From assembly GCF_030272615.1 (NCBI RefSeq), contig NC_081405.1, forward strand, positions 20,238,047 through 20,302,046: 64,000 nt of DNA, given 5' to 3'. Under the pieces are notes generated by a model that did not search any database, had not been told where the DNA came from, and was given only the letters and a program-made list of their open reading frames with translations. The number at the start of each line of letters is the position of its first letter. Within the stretch, counting starts at the first letter, position 1. Below are positions 11,075 through 22,739 of the stretch, in pieces. The translations under genes and the position numbers were made by a program. Source of the stretch: Cryptomeria japonica (Eukaryota > Streptophyta > Pinopsida > Cupressales > Cupressaceae).

Positions 11075-11779
11075 ATTAGGATGGAGGAGTAACATTGTTA
11101 AATGGAGGGGCTTGAGAATAAGGAGGTGGGACACTATGATAGTACGTATGGAGATGATTGGGTAACAAATGGAAGACCATGGAAGGAGAGATGAAAGAGT
11201 TTTGATTATTAATATTGACCACTTGAATAACATGTGTCGGAATAGCATTTTATGTGGAAGTAGCCATGACATTGGATGTGAAAGTAGGCACACTAGGCAT
11301 TGAAGTAGGCATGGGAATAGAGTGATTAATTTCAATGGGAGGTTGAGTGTAACCAAGGACTTCAACACAACTTTTCAAAGGCATGATATTAGTGTCAACA
11401 ATATGAGCAAGGCCACACAACAAATTAATGCCAATTTTATTACTTTGTACCATTGTTTTTAATCCTTCAATCAATGGGATGGCCTCACTTTCCGGATATT
11501 GTTGACAAATCCATTGTTGAATATTTTCAAATCCATTGTCAATCTTCTCCAATTGGTCAACGAAAACCCTAGTTAGTGATTCACCCTCATCATGATAATA
11601 TGTAAAGAATGGGGATAAATGACGTCATTTTTTGGAATAGAATAACCACCCACATTCTCATGAAATAAGTTATCCAAATTAGGCTCCATATCTTTAGTAA
11701 TTAAACCTTGGGAAGCCTTAATTCTACAACTTCTTCTCATGAGAATATTATAGGTAGGACTGTTAGTAGTCAAACTCAT
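11075..11779 (-). pseudogene. Truncated ORF of an older retroelement, unrecognised
   Basis: A minus-strand frame starts MSLTTNSPTYNILMRRSCR at 11779, shifts frame near 11560 and continues with DNGFENIQQWICQQYPESEA, then passes one TAA at 11250. It stays open through a Pro-rich end (SVPPPYSQAPPFNNVTPPS) up to the LTR boundary at 11074. The ORF therefore looks cut by insertion of the gypsy element. The composition (mixed helical region, then Pro/Gln-rich tail) would suit a gag N-terminus, but no diagnostic motif is seen and the assignment is inference. Confidence 0.4.
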
Positions 11780-11983
11780 GCAAAAAGGAGGGAAATTTGA
11801 ATTTGAATTTGAATTTGAAAATTATGATTAAGAAATACAAAATTTTGTGAAAATGATTGATTCACCAATTAATTAAGCAATTAATTTGTGAATTTGAGAG
11901 ATAAATACATCTCGAGCATAACATTCATAAAAATCAGATCTGAAAATTAAATTGAAATTTATGAAACCCTCATGGTAAATTTT
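11780..11983. other. AT-rich leader of the older element
   Basis: AT-rich sequence with a short GAATTT repeat (about 11797-11818), ending in the left target-site copy CATGGTAAATTTT at 11971-11983. Confidence 0.4.
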
Positions 11984-13041
11984 TTTTTTTTATATTAGAA
12001 ATCGAGAGTTCAAAATATAGATAGAGAGTTTATACAAAACTAGGGAGTGGGGGGCAGGGCCTCAACTGCCAATCAGAGGAATATATATAGTTATCTAACT
12101 ATCCAAAAAGAGGGGGCATAGTAGAATAAATCAAAATTGGAGGATTTCATCCTGATCCTCCAGCCATGTGGTCCAACCCTGTTCGCCTTCCATCCAGACC
12201 ACCTTCTTTCTAGCAAGGATCTGGGAGCACATCTCAATCCTATTGAAGGGAGAAGGCTTGTTGTCCTATAGATCCTTTATCAACTTCTGCACTACCTTAT
12301 CGAAGGAGGTTTGGGTCTCTGTGATCCTAGCCCATTCGTACCCGTCTTTCATCTCGTAAACAAACATGGTTGCCCTGCCATCTTTTAGGAACCGCAGTAG
12401 CTTTTTTTTCTCGAGGTTCATCACAAAACAAACCTGCACAACAATTTTGTAATGTGTGATTTTTCTAAAAAACTTAGTACATTCCCTTGTAATACCTTGG
12501 AACTTCTCCTCATTTCTGAGATTCCAAATAAACCAAAGAATATACGAAGATAAGATTTTCCAAACAAGATTAGTATCCTTCTCAGTCCATGAATAAAACT
12601 AGTAACTATATCAAGAGGAAACACAAATTCTGCAATAGAAATTCCAAACAGAAGCCAAATATCTCTAGCAAAGGGGCAATCGAAGAAGATGTGGTGCGCA
12701 GTCTCAGGTTTTCTGCAGACAGAGCACTGGTCATATTCAGCCGATATCCTAATAGGTAATCTGTCCAACATAAGTTGCCATCTGAAGCACTGAAACTTAG
12801 GAGGAATGGGGGATCGCCAGAGTTTCACAAAAGATTGCTGCCAAGTGTGGGGCCTAAGATTAACATACCATAGTTTGTTGACGTGCTCAATCACCGATGG
12901 ATCATTGTTTAATAGGGCGTAGATAGATTTGGCTTTGATTTTAGGGAGGGTAGAGCCATCCTTCCATAGGAATGAAAGCTACCTCTGGGCATCTACATGG
13001 GTGTTCTTAGGGAGGTTAAAGGGAATGCAAGCAGTTTTAAT
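11984..13041 (-). mobile_element. 5'-truncated LINE with poly(A) tail and perfect 13-bp TSD
   Basis: The insert is flanked by CATGGTAAATTTT at 11971-11983 and 13042-13054. The low-coordinate end is a T run, which is the poly(A) tail of a minus-strand LINE. Within it, 12894-12421 encodes the C-terminal zinc-binding region of a LINE reverse transcriptase (zf-RVT): FQCFRWQLMLDRLPIR, then CSVCRKPETAHHIFFDCPFA. The upstream endonuclease and RT domains are missing, as usual for 5'-truncated copies. The TSD is still perfect, so this insertion is probably younger than its host sequence. Confidence 0.88.
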
Positions 13042-13054
13042 CATGGTAAATTTT

Positions 13055-14570
13055 AGAATTATAAATTAGGTTTTTTGTAAATTCAACCACTAAATTTATG
13101 TAATTCAATTGATAATCTATATAACAACCTAAACCATTGTGTGAAGATTCAAGCAAGTGTCATCAAGGTATCAAGTTCAATTTCAAGGATTTTCATATCG
13201 GATCTTGCCTTTCCCTCAAAAGGAAAACATTCTACTTCAATTCCATTCAATTATAATTTCAATTTCAAGGGTTAATTCCAAAATTAGGGTTTGACCTAAG
13301 GAAAAATCCATCAAAAAGCCTATTTCCTTCTTTTTGTGTGTAGGAAATTGTCTTAGGAGTTGCGAGCAAGGAATCTGGTAGAGTAGACAACTATGAGACT
13401 CAACTTTTGATGGCCCAAAAAGTGGAGGAATAGGACAATTGGCTTCTCTTAGCCCCAAAAATTTTTGACGACCTTCTGATAGTGGATTCTATGCATCATC
13501 CTGATCCGAAAAAGATCAAGTTTGTTTACCTCCGATATTCGAAGGACTAGGAAAAACCGCTACCCCCCTAGTCCCAACATTTTTGCCTGAACTTTTTGTC
13601 ATAGGTTCTAATCTATTTTTCCTCCTTAGATCTAATTTTACCCCTCTGCATGATATCTAGAACATTTTTTTATTGCTATTTTATGTTGATTTCTCATTGT
13701 TTGTCCTAGATCTAGCATTGCAATTCAACCCTAATTCAAATACAATTTCAACTTAAACAAGAAGAAGGAATTAATTTGATTTGTATTCAACCTTCTAGGA
13801 TTGGATCAATCAAATTCAATTCCCTCCTTAATGTAAGTGGTCCCAAGAAAAATTAGTGGCTTTATCAATCCAAGTGGGGAAGCCCCAATTTCAACACCAA
13901 ACAAGCACTTATTTGGATAAGCTTTCAAAGATTGAGTGTGGATTGATTCAGATTGCACCAAGGTTTGACATATTATTGGGAGTTTAGTATAATGAGCATA
14001 TTGCTCCTATCAATCATATCATGTTGGGTGGCATCCTTTCCTTATGAAATGAAGAAGATTGAAAAGTGGAGTTGTATGTCAACTCAACCATCACATAGAG
14101 CCTCTTATTTTTTCTTCAACATTGTTCAAAATTTTGATGAAGTAAAGCAAATGCAAATTTGATTTGCATTTTAGTTTGTCTTCTTGTGGATCTTCAACAA
14201 AGTCATCATGTCATGAGCTTTTTAATTTTGGAGATGAAGTAAAGAAAAAATGAAGATATATTTGAGGTCACATGCCACTTCATCACTTGGCAGTCACGTG
14301 ATTCCTTAATGTAGTTAGAAACAAAAATGCATTATCTTAAATCAATTTCAAACATGGAGCTTTTCCTTTGAACTTTGAGCCTTTGTCCAATAGGATCAAC
14401 AACTAATAATATTCTCATTTTTGGAGGGAAAGATCTATTTTGTTTCTCAAAGATGGCTTTGGCATATTTTCTTGTTTGTCAAATGAATACATGATACTTG
14501 TACATGGTCTGAATCTTGTTGCTTCCTTATTTTATTAAGGGGAAATCAAGGCCATTTTTGGGCGGGTACC
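13055..14570. other. Flank of the LINE, no supported gene
   Basis: The sequence resumes with the host of the LINE insertion. It is AT-rich, with a few short ORFs (for example 13458-13237, minus) that carry no recognisable domain. It may be the leader or LTR of the older element ending at 11075. Confidence 0.35.
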
Positions 14571-16869
14571 TTAGTATTGTGTCAAGCCTAGAATTAATAG
14601 AATATAATTGCAGTCTGTAATTGTTTTGATTTGTATAGAAACATGTCAAATTAGGCTTTGACAATTATAGAAGAAAGTATTATAAAATTATCCCACTATG
14701 TACATTCACAATACTATGTCACGTTTTAGGCCAACTTATTAGCAAAAGTGAATTTAAGTTTTTCTAACTAAAAATTAATTTTAGTCAAGCATATGGTCTA
14801 TATAGATTAATTATAGATAAGCTATATATGGAGCACAACTTTTCCAATTGTAAGTGTCTACTAAATGTATATTTTATATCACTTTGGGTCTAATTACCAA
14901 TTTTATTTTATTTTTTAAAAAACTCGATGTTTCAACAGCTTCTACTCTTATAAATAATATTTTCTTGAAATGTAAAAATACCCTTTTATAGATCTACAAG
15001 TGAATATTCCAAAATATATCTCTTCTAAATTTTTTAATTATTTTTTATATTTTACATTTTATTTTTATCGAAAGTAGGTCATCAACACTTAAATATAAGA
15101 TTGATTATCTCAACAAGAAAAAATACTAAAATTTATTTGAAAACAATATGATACAGTAGAGAAAAGAATCTATGTCAGATGATATAATTCTTTTATAATT
15201 TGGCTAAATAATGAATAAAAAAGGTGGCAGCAAATGGAAAGAGTTATATTTTAGTACACACAACTTTTCAAATTTATTGGAAAATATATATTTATAAAAA
15301 AAAAAGTAAAAAATATATCCATGCACTAAAGTTGCAAGTTATCAATAAACACAAAAAAAAATTGAAGAAAAAAATGTAAAATTTATTAAATAAAGTGTGG
15401 TGGTTTGTGTAACTTCAATTTTAACATTTTATCAGCAACTAAATTATAGTGTTTACTTTATACAAAACTATATTCAAATTATTTTTTAAAATCTTATATA
15501 AATTACAAACATAAAATACACAAAAGAATATACATTTTATTAGTTTACATCATTTCAAAATTCAAACATATATTTCACTTTCTTTTGATTCAATTTAAAA
15601 AGTTGAATCAACATTGGCCATTTCCTTTATAAAAGTGTGACACAACTTTGTACTTTTATAAAATTCAATCAACATTGGCCATTTCGTTTATAAAATTGTC
15701 TCACTAATGCACATTCATAATTTATAAAGGATATTATGGATCCATCTTTGCAGTATTTCTCGTTATGTGTGTTTTGTTTATGGCTTTATTTCAAGGAAAG
15801 AATTAAATGCTTTAATCAATTCACAGTAAATTTGAATGTATGTTGTGGATTTCAAGTAGAATTCTATAATCCCATGTCGAGGATACATTAACATAATGCA
15901 TTTGTTTAAAGATCCACTGATTTTAATTTATTTCCTAGAAGCATACATTTACTTATTTAAATTTGATTTTGTAACCCTTGGATAGGCATCGATCAAGTAG
16001 GAAGCCCATTTGTGATTTAGAAACAATATTCAAAAAATCAAAACCATTTTACTTTTTGTGTTATTTAGGATTAGATTATGTTAGAATCAGTTCTAAAAGA
16101 TAAAGAATGTTTGATACCCAAGAACGAAGCCAATTTAATGAAATCATACATTTCCTTGGTAAATTTTCATTGAGAACCAATGTGTGTTTTATAGTATCTA
16201 ATTGAAATATGTTGAAATTTATAGGTATTCTCAAGGGGATCCACCTAGGTCTTGCAGAGCCTAAAGAGCAAAAGACAACAATCCTATGATTGTTTTTTAT
16301 TCACTGGCCACTGATCCAAAAGCTTGATAATTGAATTTTCCTAATTAATAGAATTTTATTGGACAATCAGTGGAACAACCAATAGCTGCAACAATCAAAC
16401 TTTCCTAAAAACAAGTGTTCCTCTCATGCACCTACAACCTCACTAGGAAAAGCTTCAACAAAGGCTTTGACAACGTTATTGAGATATTCCATGTTGGGTG
16501 TCTTGGTATACTTGATTTTGACTATTTGAGGATACCCAAGTTTTTCCATCTTCTTCTTCATTTCATTTTATTAAGCAAGTTTAGACTATATTTTTACCAC
16601 TTCAGCCTTCATTACCACTACATTGTCTATGTTTTCCTTTGTACACTGTTAATGTAAATTGATTTTAAATTCTTGAATAATAATTGTTGGCACATGTACT
16701 TTGTCAAGTGTTTCCCAAAATGAGCATGCCAATGCACCAACGAATCCTTATATTCGCTTCAAAGCTTTGGTTGTAGCCTCATGATTCTGCATTAGTTTGT
16801 CTTTGAACTTCTTGAATGTCGAGAATAACAATTTAATAGCGTTGAGCCATTCCTTAGGGTTTTCTATAT
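14571..16869. other. AT-rich DNA, nothing recognised
   Basis: No ORF with a domain, no RNA gene and no clear element edge. The only structure noted is a short imperfect direct repeat (TCAACATTGGCCATTTC at 15608 and 15669, period 61). Confidence 0.5.
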
Positions 16870-17998
16870 TCAACTCATCAATGCAGTATCTCTGAGTAAC
16901 TCCTCATCACTCATGATCTTGCTTTTACTCAAAACTAGGATGTAATCCTCCCACATAAGAATGTTTTCCTCAATACCAGTTCTTTCACCTTCTCTTGACA
17001 AAAAATATTGTAAAAATCTCAATTCCTCACCAATAGGATGATTGATTTTAATTGGTTTCTTTATCACATCCTTAGTGCCCAAAATTTTGAGATCATCTCT
17101 TCATTAAATAGCAAATGTCAGGAATCCATATGTACCTTAGAAGTTTAGAACCTTGTGTCCTTGAACAATGATGCTTGTAGGCTCATGGTAGGAGTGGCTA
17201 AATCCACTAGTCCAACAAGATGGTTAATATAAATTTTGAGCTCATTAATTTGAACCTTGAGCTTTTCCTTGGTTCTTTCATCATTTTGCATTCTCTAGAA
17301 TATAGCATCTACTGACTAGTGTAGTGATTGTTTCTCTTCAACTCTTATTTGCACACCAAGATCAACATCTTATATCTCATAATCCCCCAGTTAAATTTCT
17401 TCTTCTGGCTTCTCCACTAAGGGAATGACTATTTGAGCCCTTAACAACCTTGTTCATCTATTGTTATGAAGGATACCTTCCTTGCTTTCTTCTTCTTGCT
17501 ATGAGAGGTTTTGAAAGTCTCTTCTAATATTGTGAAATCATCTTCCCTCAACTCTGTGTGTTTCTTTTTCCTTCTTTGGATGGTCTTAGTTAACCATATG
17601 AGTAGTTGTCCTTGTGTAGCATTGAGTGAAGTGTATTTCTCTTTAGAGACTTCCTCTTCTCCATGTTTTTCTTCAAGTGTCTCCTCCTCTTGTTGTTCTT
17701 CATTATTTTGGGGAAGGTCTTCTTCCACATGTTGCTCTTCCTCCTCATGTAGTTGTTCCTCTTCACCTTTTTGTTGTTCTCCTCCCTTATCACCTAAGTC
17801 TTCTTCTTGTTCTTTTGTCAAAGGGGCTTCAGTTTCTACATTTCCTCTTTCCTCTTCAATGAAAACTAATTCATCAAATTTATCTACAACGTTAGGTCCT
17901 TCATTAAAGGTAGAGAGATTACTATTGATTCCAAAGATAAAAATATGACATAAATAAATCCAAATAGACCTAGAAAATATGCACAATCTCACTTTCAA
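16870..17998 (-). pseudogene. Degraded acidic ORF, function unknown
   Basis: On the minus strand 17998-17441 encodes 185 residues. An extended Glu/Gln-rich stretch (residues about 50-115) is followed by a basic patch (TIQRRKKKHTELR) and KTSHSKKKKARKVSFITI. After stops and shifts, 17082-16870 keeps another open piece (NHPIGEELRFLQYFLSREGE, MWEDYILVLSKSKIMSDEEL). This resembles a decayed extra ORF of a retroelement, but I recognise no domain. Its N-terminal end overlaps the start of repeat block R1, so related sequence (without the acidic part) lies next to the R1 copies at 32.28 and 37.78 kb. Confidence 0.35.
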
Positions 17999-19840
17999 CT
18001 ACACATTTACAATAATGATTTTTTCCATTAAAAATGCACATAATATAGGAAGAGAACATAACACTTAAAAAATGGTGGGCACACCAAGAAAACTAAGTAC
18101 ACCTCCCTACAACTCTATTATAGAGATTTTATTTGTGGTAACACTTCACTTTAAATAAACACAACTCCCATATCTAATATTGGCTCCTTGAAATGAAGCA
18201 ACATCTCCCTATTATTCTATGATGGTTTCAACATATTTGAGCTCCTCGATTAGTTGGAGTTATCAATTAAGAATATATTAGCAATTAAATTAACAAAAAT
18301 ATTGATATGTAAATCATACTTTACACAAATATAACCCCCAAGTTCTATGTATTATGAGAGAGGAATTAGTTTATTATATGAAAAAAAATACACCTAAAAA
18401 ATGAAACTACTTCCAAGCTACTAACTAGCTAATAAATTTAAGAAAAGAGCAACATGCACATGCAATACTATTAATCTCTCGAGCTCAAATGTTTGAGTGT
18501 GCATTTCAATAGAACATCTATTGTTGTATGTATAATTAATAATCTCTTTTCGTCTTTGTTCATTTCAATAATTTTATATTAAAGTTAAGCTAAAGTTAAA
18601 TATTATAGATTATAAAAATTTATCTATAAAATAAGAAGAAAACAAAATATATATCATAACTATATTTTGATGTCATGTAATAACCTAAAACCAAAACAAA
18701 GGTAAGATGATGAAGAAAGGGATATCTAGAGATCAAATTCCTCCACTACATGCCATTAAACATCCCTTCCAATTAAACTTGTAATACAATATATTTTTTC
18801 TTACACATTTCAAAAACAATAATTATATATCCTATTAATCCAACCTTAATAAATTTCAATCCTTATTATAATATTTTATCTTTAAACTCAATTATTACAT
18901 GCATAAAACTAGATATTTGAAGAAGATAAATATTTGTTCCAATAATCATTTTCAATCCTTATTATAATATTTTATCATTAAACTTAATTATTGCATGCAT
19001 AAACCTAGATATTTGAAGGAGATAAAATATCCATTCCAATTGAATTTGTAATACAATACAAAAATAATTTATACATTTCAAAAATAATAATAATTAACCT
19101 TATAATCCAACCTTAATCAATTTCAATCCTTATTATAATATTTTATTTTATTTTAACTTTTTCTTTTTTCTTTTTTGAAAAAGAGGGGTAAACGCTTTTG
19201 ACCCCTCACAAGGTTTGAATCTTGATGACAAGAACAACCAAACTACAACTTACCCATCACAACATGGTAATATCAATTTAATTTTTTTAAATTTAATTAA
19301 AATATATTCAAACCTAAATATTTGAGGAAGATACCAATTGAATTTATATTCTTTCTTATACATTTCAAAAGCAATAATTCATTCTATAAATCCAACCTTA
19401 GTCAATTTTAATTTTTATTATGATATAAAAAAAATATACTATTAGATATATTAGCCTATCTTTAACCCTCTTTGAATATTCTATATCATCATTATTAAAT
19501 GCATTAATGATTTTTAAAAAATGATGGGATAGTATTATCTCACAAGAGTGTCCATCCATTATGGCTATTAGTGGGCACTAACATACATTTCCAATATAAA
19601 TTATGGCTCTTTAGTGTATTGCTAATGTGCTTCCTTTGAAAACAACACTCAAGATTCCATTATAATTTGCTACAAATTTATCAAACACTTTCAGACAGTT
19701 TTTCTGCACTTATGGACAAGTTTTTGTTGGTAAAGTCAAAGCAATTATTTAGTAGTTTCTTCAGAGCCATTAAATGTTTTATTGTACAATAACATGGGTT
19801 GTGTATGTTGGTTGGGAATGTCAATTGGCAATAATTGTAC
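17880..19840. repeat. Segmental repeat block R1, copy 1
   Basis: Anchors shared with the copies at 23475-25110, 32290-33740 and 37765-39200 include GTTAGGTCC near 17890, CACCTCCCTACAACTCT near 18100, CCTAAAACCAAAACAAAGGT near 18685 and TTAGTAGTTTCTTCAGAGCC near 19750. The block ends near 19840, where it runs directly into the A/B block without the D and R3 blocks seen elsewhere, implying a deletion. No coding capacity is recognised. Confidence 0.75.
19150..19270 (-). mobile_element. SINE-like insertion in R1
   Basis: On the minus strand GTGATGGGTAAGTT (19260-19247) and AAGATTCAAACCT (19223-19211) resemble tRNA-derived A and B boxes in the right order and spacing, and the end is A-rich (T-rich 19150-19176 on plus). 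The paralogous R1 copy near 24820 lacks most of it. Confidence 0.5.
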
Positions 19841-20165
19841 ATAGAATAATTAATTTGTCACTACTACTATTATAATAAAATTTTATTAAATCTACATATT
19901 AGAGATGAAATTATTGAACTAAAGGTGTCTAATATTGGGAACGTGATTTTCAAAAGTTATAATAAAAGAAACTAATTCAACTTAATTACAACTATGTTGC
20001 AAATGTTGATCAATGAAAGATGTTAGAATATACAAATATAACATTACTTGAGTAATTTATGAAGCAAATAGATATAAAATAGATTAAAATATAGTTATTC
20101 ATTGTTCATTATTATATATTACTTTTCCTATTGTTAATTTTTTTTTAATTTGATAGATTAAATGC
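19841..20165. repeat. Segmental block A/B, copy 1, first part
   Basis: Matches 30240-30660 and 45228-45480. Shared anchors are AGAATAATTAA...TTGT(C/T)ACTACTA and GAAAGATGTTAGAATATAC. This copy has the uninterrupted ACTATGTTGCAAATGTTGATC, the empty site for the LINE remnant at 30420-30500. Confidence 0.7.
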
Positions 20166-20174
20166 AAGGATTCT

Positions 20175-20700
20175 TGTCTAATGAGCATGGTAGTCTAGCA
20201 AGGCAAAGAGCCCACAAGCACACTAGCCCAACAAAGGTCCAACACATGTATTCCTTGATATTAATGCAACAATGACAACCTAGACCCATGAGCATAGTAG
20301 TTTAGTAGGGGCACAAAGCCCATAAGCACACCAGCCTAGACACCAGCCCAATGAGGGTCTAGCACATGTATTCCCTAATATTAAAGCAACAACAACAACC
20401 TAGACCCGTGAACAAAGTAGTCTAGTAGGGGCACAAATCCCACAAGCACACTAGCCCAACAAAGGTCTAGCACATGTATTCCTTGATATTAATGCAACAA
20501 TGACAACCTAGATCCACGAGCACAGTAGTTTAGTAGGGGCACAAAGCCCATAAGCACACCAGCCCAATGAGGGTCTAGCACATGTATTCCCTAATATTAA
20601 AGCAACAACAACAACCTAGACCCATGAGCAAGGTAGTCTAGTAGGGGCACAAAGCCCCATAAGCACACTAGCTCAGTGAGGGTCTGGCACAAGTATTAAC
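20175..20700. repeat. 108-bp tandem array, about five units, dimeric
   Basis: Unit starts near 20175, 20281, 20401, 20509 and 20617 share TAGACCCATGAGCA, AGTAGGGGCACAAAGCCC, AAGCACACTAGCCCA and AGCACATGTATTCC. Spacing is 108 bp except for a 12-bp duplication in the second unit. Units alternate between two types (CCTTGATATTAATGCAACAA and CCCTAATATTAAAGCAACAA), giving a 216-bp higher-order repeat. No protein is encoded consistently through it. Confidence 0.9.
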
Positions 20701-20789
20701 ACCTATGAAACCGCCAACATGAATATGTGAGCCTATTGGACAAGCACACTAGCCCACTAAGAATTTCGATTGGTGGGAATTTCTAATTA

Positions 20790-21060
20790 TTACAAAGCTT
20801 ACGTCACATTAACATGAATATTCACAATTATTGATTTAAAAAAATAGTATTTTAAAACAAATTTAAGAACAAATATATTAGAAAATTTGATCAAATTATT
20901 TTAATTCTAATATTTTTATTTATTACTTTTATTATTTAGAAATATATTAATTCTCTTCTTTTAATTTGAATTAATAAGATACCATAAAACTCCAAAAAAT
21001 CAAAATGAACCTACCTTAAAAACAAAAAAGACAACAAAATAAACCAAATTAATCAAAATT
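20790..21060. repeat. Segmental block A/B, copy 1, second part
   Basis: CACAATTATTGAT and GAACAAATATA(T/C) segments match 30910-31080 and 45790-45910. The tandem array sits inside this copy only. Confidence 0.6.
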
Positions 21061-22445
21061 AATAACAATAACAAATTCAATATTAAAGTCCCATACACTA
21101 AGGTCTCATAAAAGCTACTAAAATCATATCACTTCTCTCATTTCTTTCTTCCAAATCATCATGAAAGAGACTTAAACTAATGTAAAACTCATACATATCT
21201 CCCACTCAAGCAAGAAATTAAAAAAATCCAATGAAAACCTCCAAGCTGACCTCATAAAACACATTTACCTGTAATCAACAATGGAAATCCAACATTATTG
21301 CTCACTCATGACCAAAAAAAAAAAGATGATGGTGTAGGTACCTAACACAACCAATCCAACACAACTTGAAAAGGTTTTTGAGTCCAAGCTTTGGCCAATC
21401 CAAACAACTTTCCTTTTTCTTTGTATGGAGAAAAAGTTTTTGAGTCCAAGCTTTGTGGCCCATTTGTCCACAAGAGAAGAAAACCCTTATTTCCTTCACA
21501 ACCGACCATTTCATTTGTCTTGTATATTGGAAATCTAATGGAAAGGCATTTCACATTATTTTATAGGGAAAAAATCTTAATCATTGGGTTAAAAGATTCT
21601 ATTAAATGCATATTTATTTAAGAGATTGATGGGTGATTAATATGTAGTGTGTCATCAAAAGAACACAAATGTCTTGTCTCTCTGCTGATTGTATTGCTAA
21701 TTGGTTTCACTTTAGGCGTGATTATAACATACTTGAAAATTTACAAGTCCATTATGTGTATGGATATATTTAAATTTAATTCGATGGTATTTGTAGATTG
21801 TGACTGTGATGTAAAATTTAAAGTATATATGTGTGTGTGTTAATTAAATTAATAAAAATGTTAATTCATATATTTTGTTTCTAGATTCAACTGTGTAGAA
21901 CCTTTTTGCATCAACATTTCAAGTCACACTCTTTGATTCATTTTTTCATCTACAACTCTCTCACTCTGATGATGAATCACGGAGTGTGATTCGAAACGTT
22001 GATGCAAAAAAGTTCTACATAGTTGAATCCAAAAATAGGATATATGAATTAGCATGGAGTGTGGAAATTTTATCTCTCTCATAAAAATGCTATTAATTTA
22101 ATTTAATCACATAGAGATGGGAAATGATAAATGAAAAATAGATTTATCTTAACAAAAGAAAGTATAAGGAGAAGAAAGAACATGGAATCTGGTTTTGGCA
22201 GTTGTAATTTGGACGTTAGATGACTCACAATAAATTGGAATTTTTATGCTATTACAATCATGGTAAAGTTTGTATTTTTGTAGAGATGTCTTTTATGCTT
22301 GCAAAATAAACAAAACACAACCAAAGTTTAGATATCAAAATATATAAAAAATTAAATAAATTGAATAAATTGTTAAAGGGATGAAAGAGGGGTTACAAAT
22401 GTATAACTAAACAATGTGTATGAGGGAAGGGGGGTGACTACATTG
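21060..22445. repeat. Segmental block R2, copy 1
   Basis: Matches 31370-32280, 36720-37760 and 46030-47190. Shared anchors are CACTAAGGTCTCATAAA, CTCCAAGCTGACCTCATAAA, ATTGCTCACTCATGAC, GTACCTAACACAACCAA and CACAACCGACCATTTCA. The gap against the 46-kb copy is explained by the foldback element at 21861-22080. Confidence 0.8.
21861..22080. mobile_element. Foldback (MITE-like) element, 220 bp, 9-bp TSD
   Basis: Arms 21861-21942 and 21970-22052 are inverted copies of about 80 bp, sharing TTGCATCAAC(A/G)TTTC and GATTCAACT(G/A)TGTAGAA, with a loop of about 30 bp. It is flanked by ATAAAAATG at 21852-21860 and 22081-22089. The paralogous R2 copy has a single ATAAAAATG at 46814-46822 with no insert, which is the empty site. 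No coding capacity. A 9-bp TSD would suit a Mutator-like transposase, but other routes are possible. Confidence 0.85.
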
Positions 22446-22726
22446 TCATATTTTGGTCTTTCAACCATATCAAGTAGTCAAATAAAAATAAGACATGTAT
22501 GTGCTTAGTCTAATCTATATCTAAGATTAGGCTACATGTGTGCGTGCCCACTTAACCTAAGTGTGTCTAACTGTGTCAAATAAAAATATGAGTGATGACA
22601 CTCATATTTTGGTCTTTCAACCATATCAAGTAGTCAAATAAAAATAAGACATGTATGTGCTTAGTCTAATCTATATCTAAGATTAGGCTACATGTGTGCG
22701 TGCCCACTTAACCTAAGTGTGTCTAA
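22446..22726. repeat. Perfect 125-bp direct duplication
   Basis: 22446-22570 and 22602-22726 are identical by eye, separated by 31 bp. The matching place in the 47-kb copy (near 47183) lacks this sequence, so it was inserted and then duplicated. A palindrome-like GTGCTTAGTC...ATTAGGCTAC segment lies in each unit. Confidence 0.9.
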
Positions 22727-22739
22727 GATTGAACTATAA

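Noticed and set aside
16415-16657. 80-codon plus-strand ORF
   Set aside because: Phe/Leu/Tyr-rich as expected from AT-rich DNA, without motif.
17511-17948. Ser/Cys-rich 145-codon plus-strand ORF
   Set aside because: Complement of the Glu-rich minus-strand ORF; Ser/Cys runs are just the reverse of GAA/GAG repeats.
20175-20700. CRISPR-like array
   Set aside because: Repeat units are directly adjacent 108-bp monomers with no unique spacers, in plant nuclear DNA.
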